This document shows, one piece after another, positions 12,557-22,160 of a stretch of DNA of 64,000 bases. The first letter of the stretch is position 1. Every line of letters starts with the position of its first letter. The notes under the pieces are model-generated. The model saw only the letters and a program-made list of their open reading frames with translations. It was not told the origin of the DNA and did no database searches. Source of the DNA: Jaltomata sinuosa (Eukaryota; Streptophyta; Magnoliopsida; Solanales; Solanaceae); assembly GCA_003996215.1 (NCBI GenBank), contig QJPP01000690.1:186001-250000 (forward strand), written 5' to 3'. Both the position numbers and the translations under genes were made by a program.

Positions 12557-14152
12557 CCACTGTAACCATGCTGACCACTATAACCCTGATCAAACTGAGG
12601 CCCAACAGAAGTCTGAAGTGATGCCTAAATTGGCCGGCTAGACTGACCCTGATGCTGCTGTGGCTAATATCCTTAGCCCCACTGACCTGAGGTCACCGAG
12701 TGATCGTAAAGGGGAATAGGTTGTTTTGCGCATCCAACAACTGAAAGAGTTTGCGGATAAGGGTTGAGTTGCGTATGCTACCGCCTGTTTACTAAGATTA
12801 TCATAGATTATTAATGCGTGCATTCCATTATCGCGGAAATATTCCCCCATGGCACACCTAGAATATGGGGCCAAAAACTGTAGAGGAGCAGGATCCGAAG
12901 CGGTGGCTGCTACAAGAATATAATATTCCAAAGCATTCACTTCTGAAAGAATTTGAACTAATTGTGCCACAGTTGAGCGTTTCTGTCCAATCGCTACATA
13001 GACACAATACAATGTCTCACTCTCAGAGGTGGCCCTTGAGTTTAGTTGCTTTTGGTTTAATATGGTATCGATAGCAATAACAGTTTTTCCAGTTTGTCGG
13101 TCCCCGATTATAAGTTATCGTTGACCACGACCTATAGGAACCAGGCTATCTACCACTTTAAAACTTGTTTACATAGGTTCGTGCACTGCCGAAGCGGGAA
13201 CCACTGTAACTTCCCTGATGGCGTGGCCTCTTATCTCTAGCCCCAGGGTTTTAATGATAAAAATCCTCTATAGTGCAGGGATGATTCGTTCTCAACTGAA
13301 ATGGTTTCCCACTAGAAACTAGTATCTCTGTAGTTTGGTGAAAATGGGTGTCATACTTGGCCACTAACATAGATCCCTGCATCAATCGGGTAAACTTCTC
13401 TCTACAGTGCTCACGGTCACTCTGTGGCAAGAACTTGGCCGTAAAGGCCTTGTAGAACTCATTCCAAGTCAACTAAAGAGACTGCAAAGGTTTGTAAGCT
13501 ACCTGGGCCCTCCACCAAAGCTTAGCCGGGCCCTCCAACTGATAAGTAGTATAACCTACTCCATGAGTATCCAATAAACCAAGATGATGAAGCATATCCT
13601 CGTAGGTAGAGATAAATTCATAAGCATAATGTCTGGGAGCAGCAAAAAACCTCGGCAGGGATAACCTTAGAAACTAGCCCAAATCCTTATACTCTGACTC
13701 TATCATAATTGGGCAAGGAGCAAGAGGCTGAACAACTGTAGACACTGATAGAACCTCTACACGGGGAGCCGCAGTAGTAGGCTACACTCCTGAACTTTGA
13801 ACACCTAGGGCTTCTCCCTGAGAGGATGTTTGGGCTACATAAAAAATTTGACCCCAGCCATACCCAATAACTGAAGAAGCATACCCCGAATATCTGACAA
13901 AAGAGATGGGGCCGGTGTTGGTCTTGATGTTACTACTGGCCCTAGTGGCACTTGGGCTGCTCCCTAGTCTATGGGATGCTCATTTGATACTGTCTCAGGC
14001 TCATACCCGGCCTCAAGAGCTCTACTTGGTGTCGCTACTTAGGCATGTCCTCGTCCTCTTCCTCTACAACTACCCCGGCCCTTAGCTAGAGTCGTGTGTG
14101 CTGGTGCCAAAGGCTCATCCTTGTCCGCTGCTGAAGATCTCGTACGAGCCAT
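12557..14152 (-). pseudogene. Element A gag, interrupted by mitochondrial DNA
   Basis: Minus-strand gag starts at an ATG at 14152 (MARTRSS), matching the start context of element E. The retrotransposon gag core is at 13251-13472 (WNEFYKAFTAKFLPQS, then the FTRLMQGSM and YDTHFHQ blocks). Its C-terminal part is broken by a mitochondrial insertion at about 12688-13197 and by solo LTR G. The N-terminal third is full of stops. In the family, gag forms the virus-like particle. Confidence 0.75.
12688..13197 (-). pseudogene. atp1: NUMT: fragment of mitochondrial atp1 inside gag
   Basis: On the minus strand, 13186-12773 encodes an internal part of plant mitochondrial ATP synthase subunit alpha. The P-loop GDRQTGKT and the stretches CVYVAIGQKRSTVAQL, LVAATASDPAPLQFLAPYS and MGEYFRDNGMHALIIYD are readable. 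The wording is mitochondrial atp1, not plastid atpA. A premature stop sits just before the P-loop (TAA where Glu is expected), and single substitutions follow. Homology ends after the QAVAY residues; a further 85 bp (12688-12772) of different origin lies before gag resumes. Flanking gag on both sides matches element E with about 25 bp of E-like sequence missing, consistent with end-joining of organelle DNA. Confidence 0.88.
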
Positions 14153-14365
14153 CTGAAAAAGAGTGAGTGAGAACAAATGAGATTCTAGGAAACCATCTAG
14201 GATAAGACACACGATATAGAAGCAAGAAAAGATTTATGTTACATAAAATGCCAGTATAGCCCCCTGAAAATAGGGTACGTACATCTCTGCCCTGACTCAC
14301 AAGACTCTACTAGACATCGGCTCCTATACCGATGAAACTAGTGAACCAGAGCTCTAATACTAAGT
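14153..14365 (-). other. Element A leader and tRNA-Met primer site
   Basis: This is the untranslated leader between the gag start and the 5' LTR. 14351-14362 on the minus strand reads as a two-mismatch version of TGGTATCAGAGC, the primer binding site for initiator tRNA-Met, four bases from the LTR end. Confidence 0.7.
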
Positions 14366-15581
14366 TGTCATGACCCGATTTGTCAGTTCATGATGGCACC
14401 TACAACCCGCCTTGTAGGTGAACTAATCCTCATTGCCTGGAATAGTTAGTAATGAGCTACTATCTAAGTAATGAACTAATCCAAACATTACCAGTAACAT
14501 ATGCTCAAAAATTGAGCAAAAATGGACAAAGGAAGGGCCCAAAACAAACCTAAATCCTCTAGAACAAAGAAGGAATTGAAAGAGGAAAATAAGATAATTA
14601 ATGAGAGGAATACTTACAATTGAAGACGGAATAACAACCATGGACAAGAATTGATCACCCCCAAATGTTTAATAATGAGCTCACAGAAAAATGGAGCTTT
14701 GAGCTCAAGAGAAATAGAGTAAAAAAGTGTTGGGGGTTTGAAAAATAAAGAAGAAAGCTTAATATGCTGCCAGCCACTGGCCTGTGCGCACGCAGCTAGG
14801 CCCTGTGCATGCATCCTCGTGCACATGCATGCCTAGGGTAGGCGGAGTCTAGGCTAGGTGCCATGACAACGAGCATGTGGGATGGCCACGGCGTGTGCGA
14901 GCACGCGCACACAGCCTAGCTGCCGCGCAGGCGAATGGCAAAGAGGGAAGGGGATGGCTGGCCTTCTACGCATATGCATCCTGCCTACTGCATGGGTGAA
15001 GGCTTGTTTAGTGCTGCAATAACCACCTTTAACCTGCCTACTGCATGGAGCCTCAAGATTCATCCGGGGTCCTGCGAGTGCAAACGAACAATTCTTTTCA
15101 ACCAAAAATGACATTCTAGACTAAACGAAATTGATGAAATTTCCAATGAAGGTCGATTTAATAAAAAGTAGGGCCCACGCCCAAATATCAAACTTTTCCA
15201 AAATAGAACCCAAAGGACAAAAATGAGTTAGAAGCCTCGAGACCCGAAACAAAGGTCCTGCTAGCCTAAAGTCGATATTTCAGAGATAATAATGCTAACA
15301 GAATTTCCATCCGAGGCTGTCTTCTTTGAATATTGACCAAAGACAACCAACCAACTCTAACTGGCCTGAAATCTCCGAAAGTAAGATAAGACCATACTGA
15401 AAGCTCCCATGCCTCAGCAAGGGTTTAATTAGACCAAAGTCCATGCTTCGGAGCTAACAGAATTGTCAAAATATGATTCTAAGTACACTTGATAAGAATT
15501 ATGACTAATGTCAATAATTTCCTAAGTTAAAGCTCTAAAATAGAAAAATGGTCATAATAACCTAACTAACGGCTCGGGCAC
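14366..15581 (-). mobile_element. Element A 5' LTR, deleted and truncated
   Basis: It begins TGTCATGACCC at 14366 and matches the left LTR at 3127-3229. It then jumps near 14490 to sequence matching 5495 onward, a loss of about 2.26 kb relative to the left copy. It is cut at 15581 by insertion of element C after 'ggctcgggcac'. The rest of the LTR is not found on the other side of C. Confidence 0.85.
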
Positions 15582-15782
15582 TGATAAGTTGGTAATCTAC
15601 CAACTTATTGAGCCTATATCCATGAATTATTGCTATGTTTTGAATTGATTTAGAGGTTCTTATGGATTTTATTGATGTCTATGAAGGTACTTTGGTTAGA
15701 TGATGAAAAACAAGGATATGGACCCAAAAAGAAGCTAAAAAGTAGCTAAGTGTGAAGAGTTGGAAACAGCTGGAGAATCTGT

Positions 15783-16033
15783 TATGATGTGCGGTGGCTG
15801 TGCGAAATGCACAAGCCTAGGTGCGTTTCACACCTCCTCCGCATGATGCTGCAAAGACAACTGAAGATTCTGCTAAGGAGTGCGGTCAACATGCGATGCA
15901 CACATCCTGTGGTGCGAAATGCACCACCTTCGCACAAAGCCTTCCTATGTGGCTGAAGTCACTAGTCTAAACTGAAGCAGGGTGCGACGCGCACACTGTG
16001 ACGTGTGAACCGCACGTTGTATCGCACACCACC
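15783..16033. repeat. Palindromic word cluster 1 of element C (LTR)
   Basis: Interrupted palindromes of the form GGTGCG-NNN-CGCACC recur: TGTGCGAAATGCACA, GGTGCGTTTCACACC, GGTGCGAAATGCACC, GGTGCGACGCGCAC, plus half-sites TTCGCAC and TCGCAC. The same word is used in clusters 2 and 3 of C and in D. Confidence 0.85.
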
Positions 16034-16078
16034 TGGAAGGAAATTTTGTCCTAAACTTTAGGTGGCGATTTGGGAGAA

Positions 16079-16085
16079 TATAAAG
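16079..16085 (+). promoter_or_regulatory. LTR C TATA box
   Basis: TATAAAG, about 45 bp downstream of the last palindromic word of cluster 1. Confidence 0.65.
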
Positions 16086-17096
16086 GGCACTTTTAGGCCT
16101 ATTTTGGATATACAATTCAGAGTAGATATTTTCAGAGAGAACTTGGAGATATTTTTGGTTTGTAAACACTTTTCTCCATCTCCATTGAGAGAGGGTTTTT
16201 AATCCAATCCTTTGGTTAACAAATTTTGTGCTAATTTGACTCTAGAACTTGAGAATCAACTACAATTGAGGGGAATTTGATTTACCCAGCTGGTATATCT
16301 TCTCTCCATTCTATGAGTGGCTAATTTCTCTTGTCTAGGGTTGTATTGATGATCGGTGTGTAGCTAATGGGTGTGGGTGTTGCTAAATCACTCTTATAAT
16401 TGCTTATCTGATGTGGGTCTAGTAATTTCAGCATGTTTTAATCTAATAATTTGTGGTTGCAAACATGAATTTACCTTACTTGGCTACTTAGTTGCTCGAT
16501 AGAGAATTTTGTAGTTGTGGATGTGAAATTGCTAGCGGGTACTTGGGAATCCACTTAGATTGGACGCTAGACATAGATCCAATCACGGAATCTCCCATTT
16601 AAGGGTCTGAGCTAGAAATAGGACAACCTCCCCAAGCAATTATTGGTTGGTTATTTAGCACACTGAATGATGTTCTAACCAAAATCATCGGATATGTCAA
16701 TATTGATCGAGAGATAGCATTCCTCACTTATGACCAACGCTACCCGTGTCACTAGGTGCGAATTTAAGTGAATTAGTGATCACCCTATCCTATAGCAAAT
16801 GCCCCATCAGAAATGCACCCATAGTCATCTAGTTCTATTTGATACACCCATCTCGATTTTACAACTTTTATTTGAATTGAGTTAGTAGTGACAACTTTCC
16901 CAATTCCCCCCTTTTATTGCTTTGGTTTTGCCGAACAACTACTCTCATTTTGAAATTGCTTCGCACAATCTCTAATGAGCTAGATAGAGTCCCTTGGGTT
17001 TGACCCCAACATCCGTTGGGTTATAAATTTTGTTTTCACTACGCGATCATCGTGGCCTCCTTAATTGGAGAGCACAATTTGAGCGTTTATCAAAAA

Positions 17097-17114
17097 TAGT
17101 GTCATTGCCGGGGA
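17097..17114 (+). other. Element C primer site for tRNA-Asp
   Basis: TAGTGTCATTGCCGGGGA is a decayed form of the complement of the tRNA-Asp 3' end (TGGCGCCGTTGCCGGGGA). It lies four bases after the LTR end. Confidence 0.75.
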
Positions 17115-17216
17115 CTTGAGTATTAGCTAGTTTCTGATTGTTGTTGTGAAGTCAACTTGAGAGTGTTTGTTTTCTTTTACTTTTTGTTGTTTTTGTATTG
17201 ATTGAGCAGGCCAGCT

Positions 17217-18760
17217 ATGGACGAAGGCGAGGACAATGAAAGCATTGGCGGCTTTGACAATTCCAACGCTGCTGAACCTATGATGCACGTAGGTGTAGGT
17301 GTAATCCTCCTACCCCCTATGGTGGGAAATGTTGTATTCCATGTGACAAGCACCATGCTATATCTAATTCAGATGAAGGGCTTATTTGGTGGATTTACCC
17401 ATGAAGATGCCAACCGGCATATTTGGAACTTCGTGGAGATCTGCCAACCATACATGATCCAAAATACCTCCCAAGAGTCCATCTGATTGTGCCTATTCCT
17501 GTTCTCTTTGACAGGGGAAGCCACGACATGGTTGGAAGAATTGTTGGATGGATCTATCACATCTTGAGATGAGTTAGCTGAAGCATTCGATTCAAGATTC
17601 TTTCCTCCATCTCGCATGATGAAACTCTGAGATGAGATCACCAACTTCAAGCAACTCCTGGATGTGCTCTTACATGAGGCTTGGTTGCGCTTCAAAAAGA
17701 AGCTTATTTTATGCCCGAATCATGAGCTATCAGACAATGTTTTGCTTTAAAGCTTCTACAGGTCATTGAATTCCATATATAAAACAATGGCTAATAGCCT
17801 CATAGGTGGCATTTTCATGGGCATGACGTTCCTCGTTGCCTCGGATTTCTTAGAGTGGATGACAAAAACCCATTAAGCTTGGTATACTCGTGAGGTGCAT
17901 GTACCCACATCAGGAGTGACTCCCTCTATCTTGGCTGATGAAATTAGAAAGAGGGGCAGAATTCAAGATGATACATTGGCCAAAATAATGGCCCAAATTG
18001 ACCTCTTGGAAAAGCATGTGATTAATACAAAGGGGGCGAGTATGGTAGACACCCCAAAGATAAGAGCCAGTGATGAGGAACTTATGATGGTGGTTGACGG
18101 AAAGTTGTGTTTCTTGTCGGAGGGTTCTCGTACCGAGTATTATTGCCTAAAGGAAGAGAACCAAGGTTGGAGACGAGATGATCGGGATAGGTATGGAGAG
18201 CGGTACAACCATCAAAGCGCTTATGCAACCCCAAACAAATCAAATTCCCTCCACCAACCATCCACAAGCAATCCCGAGAATTCCAAGTTAGAGGACATGT
18301 TGTCCTTGGTGCTAATAAAAGTGAATACAACACATGACGGGTACATGATCTCAAGGGCAAAGTCTCCACACTTCACAGAACTGTGAGCTCCCACTCCATC
18401 TTCATCAAGAAACTTAAAGCCCAAATGGATCATTTTTCTATTCAGATGAACCCGAGGGAAAGGACACCACCTCTTAGTGACACCACTACAATTCCTAAAC
18501 TCGACAGGCACATCATGGCCATTGTTACTAGGAGTGGCAGAATAACCGGTGAGATAAGGGAACCCATTATGGAACCAGTTGCACAACCAAAAGAGCGGAC
18601 AGTTGAAATATTCAAGAAACTAATAGATGACGAGGTGGAGCATGAGAATGTAATTAACACCCCAAAGGTAAGGAAAGAGTTTGAAGCATCGAGTGCGCCG
18701 AGAAATGTTGGAAGTGATAAAGATAAGGAAGAGGTCAAGACCCCCTCAAGAAGTCATTGA
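17217..18760 (+). pseudogene. Element C gag
   Basis: It starts at ATG 17217, just after a T-rich tract ending in CAG (17209). Athila-type gag features follow: the LIQMKGLFGG and HEDANRHIWNF blocks, FLFSLTGEATTWLEEL, and further on HEAWLRFKKKL. One frame runs from 17217 to 18386 with several in-frame stops (first at 17484), then shifts by one for 18383-18760, which carries the MAIVTRSGRI motif and a Pro-rich tail. Role: virus-like particle protein. It is not translatable as it stands. D has the same region at 58218-59870. Confidence 0.8.
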
Positions 18761-18839
18761 TGATAAGGTGGAATCTCCTCCTGTACAAAATATTCCAACC
18801 ACAACACCTAAAGGACCCCCTCCGTATCCTCATCGACTA

Positions 18840-19410
18840 AATAAGAATAAGGAAAAGCAAAAAATTTAGCAAGTTTGTTGACATGTTCAGCAAGCTGTCA
18901 ATAAATATTCCTTTGGTTGAGGCTTTAATATAGATGCCAGGATACTCCAAGTTTATGAAAGAGTTACTTAAAAAGAAAAAGGTGGTTGAAGTGGGCATGG
19001 TTGAGATTTCACACAGTTGTAGTGCAGTGATGACTAGCAATGTGGCTACAAAAAGAGATGACCCGGGTGCGTTCACTATACCATGTACAATTGGTTTGTT
19101 TGTATTCTGAAGAGTCTTGTGCGACTTGGGGACAAGAATCAACTTGATGCCCCTTGTGATTTTTCAGAAGTTAGGATTCGGCACTCCCAAGCCCACTTCT
19201 ATGCGGTTACTAATGGTTGATAGGTTGATTAAGCGCCTTGTAGGAATCTTGTTTGATGTTTTGGTAAAAGTGGACAAACTAATTATTCCTACAAATTTTG
19301 TCATCTTGGACTGCGAGGTAGATGTAGAGGTGCCCATTATTTTGGAACGACCATTGTTAGCCACCGGGCGGGTCCTTGTTGATGTCGAACTCGGAGAACT
19401 CAAATTTTGA
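18840..19410 (+). pseudogene. Element C protease
   Basis: The retropepsin-like domain is readable from 19117: CDLGTRINLMPL (active-site motif, usually DLGA), then RLLMVDR, VLVKVDKL, FVILDCEVD and VPIILERPLLATGR. The upstream part (18850-19110) is frameshifted. The family enzyme cleaves the gag-pol polyprotein. No RT follows. Confidence 0.8.
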
Positions 19411-19710
19411 GTGAGGGATAAAGTAGTGACCTTTAATGTTTGCTAACCGATTAAGCCTCCAGATGATTTGAGATTCATATCTATGATAGAATTTGAGGCA
19501 AAAGGGGATCATACCCTTGGAGAGTGTGAAGGGTGCAACGCGCCCGCATTTGATTCAATGCAAGATGAAAAAGTTGATGGCATCCCTAAGTTGTCAATGG
19601 AGCAATTTCCCTTGTTAGGATGGGACCACGCTAACCGGATTAGCATGCCTTCTGAGAATGGTTGAGGATTGAGGTACCATCGTCGAGCTGCGACATAAAA
19701 TCAAACGCTT
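19411..19710 (+). other. Deletion scar where RT-RH-IN would lie (element C)
   Basis: About 300 bp links protease to the hairpin module. The equivalent interval in D (60419-60712) is alignable throughout and nearly the same length, while in B protease is followed by about 2.7 kb of RT-RNaseH-integrase. The short form is therefore shared and inherited. Confidence 0.75.
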
Positions 19711-19728
19711 CTTGGGAGGCAACCCAAG
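19711..19728 (+). ncRNA. Candidate hairpin CTTGGG-AGGCAA-CCCAAG
   Basis: A perfect 6-bp stem with loop AGGCAA. In B the same loop sits on stem CATGGG/CCCATG (45966-45983, 49845-49862), a compensated T-A to A-T change. It is preceded by a conserved CGAGCTGCGACATAAAATCAA block. Structure is inferred from sequence only. Confidence 0.55.
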
Positions 19729-19837
19729 TGTCTTTTCTTTCACTTTCCTCACTTTTTGTTGTTTTTGTCTTTTTAGGGGACTCATGAAGTGGAAAGTAAA
19801 ATTAGGCACTAAGTACAGATGAACCCTATTATGCGGA

Positions 19838-20097
19838 GGACTGTGCGAACCACACGAATAATTGTGCGTGTCGCACAACTAATAGCACACCAAAACAAAT
19901 GGCTTGGAGAAAAATTGGGAAATTGAGGTGACATGCATTGGGCTGTGCGGACCGTACGAGCCCAAGTGCGCATCGCACCTTTGTCGCACAAGGAAACAGA
20001 TTCCTGGGCAAACCCAGGGGAGAAAAAGAGGCTTGTGCGATATGTTATACGTTCTGCACCTTGGCTGGTGCCAATTACATATCGCGGCGCACATGAG
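19838..20097. repeat. Palindromic word cluster 2 of element C
   Basis: The words are TGTGCGTGTCGCACA, TGTGCGGACCGTACGAG, AGTGCGCATCGCACCT, GTGCGAACCACACG, TTGTCGCACA and GCGGCGCACATG, the same GTGCGNNNCGCAC word as the LTR of this element. It lies right after the hairpin module and right before the CT-rich leader. Confidence 0.85.
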
Positions 20098-20100
20098 GTA

Positions 20101-20418
20101 AATTTGAATAATTAATTGACCTAACCCATTGACCAACCCAACCCGGAGATGACCCGACCGACTCTTCTTTTTTTTTCTTTTTAAACCGCCTCTCTTTCTT
20201 CTTTTTTCCACTATCTTCCTCCACACCTCTACAAATCCTTCATCAAAATTCTCTCCAAAACCCTTAAACTCTCACAAAATCTTTGCCTCTGCTCACCCAA
20301 TCATCTCTACCACTTCTCCACTTTGCGGCCATTATTCTCTGGGAGGTCTCGTGGGTCACCATTATTAGAGCTAAAAAATCTTCGATTTTCATTCCTCCCT
20401 TCGTAATCTTCACTCGTG
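20101..20418 (+). promoter_or_regulatory. CT-rich leader of extra ORF (element C)
   Basis: A 'gacccgacc' block is followed by a long pyrimidine tract (20163-20230) and CT/CA-rich sequence typical of plant 5' leaders, ending at a consensus splice donor TG|GTAAGTT (20419). The same order is seen at 61093-61424 (D) and 46446-46735 (B). No clear TATA box was found, so the promoter is inferred. Confidence 0.45.
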
Positions 20419-20685
20419 GTAAGTTCCCTGACATTAAATTGTTGTTTTTATGATTGTTGGGAACTCATATTATGAAGAATGCTTATTAGATTAGCCACGT
20501 TGATTTCGGACGAGACCCAAAAATTTTGGGTCCCTAATTTTGAGTTGTAATGATGAATTCTCTTAATGTCAACTTGGTAGATTGCAAATTTTGACAATGC
20601 ATGTCGATTGGTAGTAATGTTTAGCCTTAATATCTATGTTGGGATGAAGTCTGAGTAACCCACTTGTGACTAGTGCTTGATTTGG

Positions 20686-20940
20686 CCCGATGATAGATTG
20701 GGTGATGTCATTCTTAAGGGCAAGTCGTTGTTAGTTACGAGGTCTTGATTGATGATTGGTAATTGAGGTTGAATGTTGCTGATTGTATGCCCGCGATCCT
20801 TATTTAAAATCTAGTTGGGTTGTATGATCTTGTGAGGGGAGGAGGTTAATTGTTGATATATTATTGTGCCCATGGTTGCAAGGAAGGCTTGATGTTCCCG
20901 ATGATAGATGGGGTAACTTCCATCTTAAGGGAAGTCGTTG
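20686..20940 (+). repeat. Pair of 45-bp stem-loop boxes in the intron (element C)
   Basis: Two copies of a CCCGATGATAGAT...CTTAAGGG...AAGTCGTTG box lie at 20686-20730 and 20897-20940. The outer pairs differ but remain complementary: GCCC/GGGC in the first, TTCCC/GGGAA in the second. D has the same pair at 61691-61730 and 61903-61944, with similar spacing. Confidence 0.6.
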
Positions 20941-21127
20941 AATTCTTTCATGTGGGGTTTGTGTTAATGGAAATCCCGGGAAGTATGAGTACTCAGAAGT
21001 TATGGTCTTGAATCCTCCTGCCCCATTGTTATTATGAATTAGTTGCGTGTGGTGCTAAGTGCTGAAGGATATCTTGCTCTATGGATCATATGCATAACTC
21101 ACAAGAACACAAGGAAACAAAAATTCC

Positions 21128-21385
21128 AATTGTGTCCTTGTGCGCTTCGCATACGATGCATAGATCTTGATATGCGGGTGGTCTAATGCGTCACACAATG
21201 TTGAAATGAAAGTGCAGAACACTACCTTTTAAGGTGGAGCTCGGTGCGGTGCACACACTTCAGCTGGTGTGGATCGCACCTTATGCGTACCTCAAAGAAA
21301 ATCACTAGAAAAATATGTCAGCTCGTGCGATGGCATCTACGATGCGCACTTTTGCCGGTGCGGTTCGCAGGCGAATCACACGAGC
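21128..21385. repeat. Palindromic word cluster 3 of element C
   Basis: The words include GTGCGCTTCGCATACG, GGTGCGGTGCACACA, GGTGTGGATCGCACC, CGTGCGATGGCATC, GATGCGCAC and GGTGCGGTTCGCAGGCG. It lies in the 3' part of the putative intron, within 100 bp of the extra ORF's start codon. Confidence 0.8.
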
Positions 21386-21484
21386 CAACAACTCCCTTCT
21401 TTTCTTTTCATTTCACTGATCCCCAATTTTTTTTCCAGTAGTATGTATTTCTATTGTATGTTGCTAACACCCAGTCGCAGGACT

Positions 21485-22160
21485 ATGTCTTCCAACAGGC
21501 ACAATCAGAAGAGACGCGCCCTAGAACCAAATCCGACTACAGGAATCTCTATATATGAGGTAGGGCATTATAAGTCGAGGGTTCGCTTTGGGCTTATGGT
21601 AATGCAAGCCTATTACCTTGAGTTCCAGAAGTGCCCATTCTTGGAGAAAAAGGGATTCAAAATAGATGATTTCCAAGAAGAGTTCCCAAACATGCCAAAG
21701 CAATTTTGCATAAGGGCTTGGGAGCATTTTGCCAAAACACCAGGCCTTACTTTCCTGAGTTGGTATGGGAATTCTATGCTTCATACAGAGCTAGCCTTGA
21801 CCTGCTTAATCCTAATGGTCTTCTAATCAAGTCACCAAGCCTCAACTCAGTTTTGGTGCAGGGTAAAAAAGTCAATATCACCCCAGAAGCCATTCATTAT
21901 GTCATATGGGACGATGAACTGATTCCTAAATCAAGGTACATGGAGTATGTAGCGAAAAAGGACGAGGAATATAGATGGATTGCTAGTGTTATTGCGGAAG
22001 GAGAACCCCTTTGGGCCACCTCAAGGGGACAAATTATTCGCTTGGATCTCAAATTTGAAGAGCGCATGTGGCTCGACTTTGTGAGCACCAAATTCATCCC
22101 GACTGGCCACACCACTAAAGTGTCCATTGAGATGTTCATTCTCCTTGCATACATCATGAG
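21485..22160 (+). pseudogene. Extra ORF of element C (putative plant transposon protein type), 3'-truncated
   Basis: It starts at ATG 21485 (MSSNRHNQKRR), the start shared with D. It reads through blocks FPNMPKQFCIRAWEHFAK and, after a one-base frameshift near 21745, ELVWEFYASYRASL, VNITPEAIHYVIW, RWIASVIAEGEPLW and FVSTKFIPTGHTTKVS. This is the pattern of the domain found C-terminal or separate in many plant Gypsy elements and usually named putative plant transposon protein; its biochemical role is not established. No signal peptide or membrane segment is visible. Homology to D ends at about 22160, where the element is cut. The track of coding ends in unrelated sequence. Confidence 0.75.

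Larger units (their letters stand above)
15582..17092 (+). repeat. Element C 5' LTR
   Basis: The 1511-bp LTR runs from TGATAAGTTGGTAATCTACC, a hairpin-forming start, to GAGCGTTTATCA. The last 330 bp match the LTR remnant of D (57745-58094). It carries a palindromic cluster (15783-16033) and a TATA box (16079). Confidence 0.85.
20419..21480 (+). other. Putative 5'UTR intron of extra ORF (element C)
   Basis: Donor GTAAGTTCCCTG (20419), plant-type branch sequence TTGCTAAC (21461-21468) and acceptor GTCGCAG|G (21480), with ATG 21485 four bases on. D has the same donor and branch site and an ACAAG|A acceptor, 1071 bp apart. B has GTAAGTG and CCTAAC...CTGCAG|G, 631 bp apart. The segment contains palindromic cluster 3. 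Confidence 0.5.
15582..22160 (+). mobile_element. Element C: Athila-like, lacks RT/RNaseH/integrase
   Basis: Order: 5' LTR, tRNA-Asp primer site, gag, protease, hairpin, palindromic cluster, CT-rich leader, intron-like segment, extra ORF. There is no reverse transcriptase, RNase H or integrase between protease and hairpin. The same configuration occurs in element D. Homology to D stops at about 22160, inside the extra ORF, so the end of that ORF, the polypurine tract, the 3' LTR and the second target-site copy are missing. Confidence 0.82.

Noticed and set aside
12638..13012. A 124-codon frame as a real gene
   Set aside because: It is a chimera of decayed gag and a mitochondrial atp1 fragment; the codons upstream contain a stop before the P-loop.
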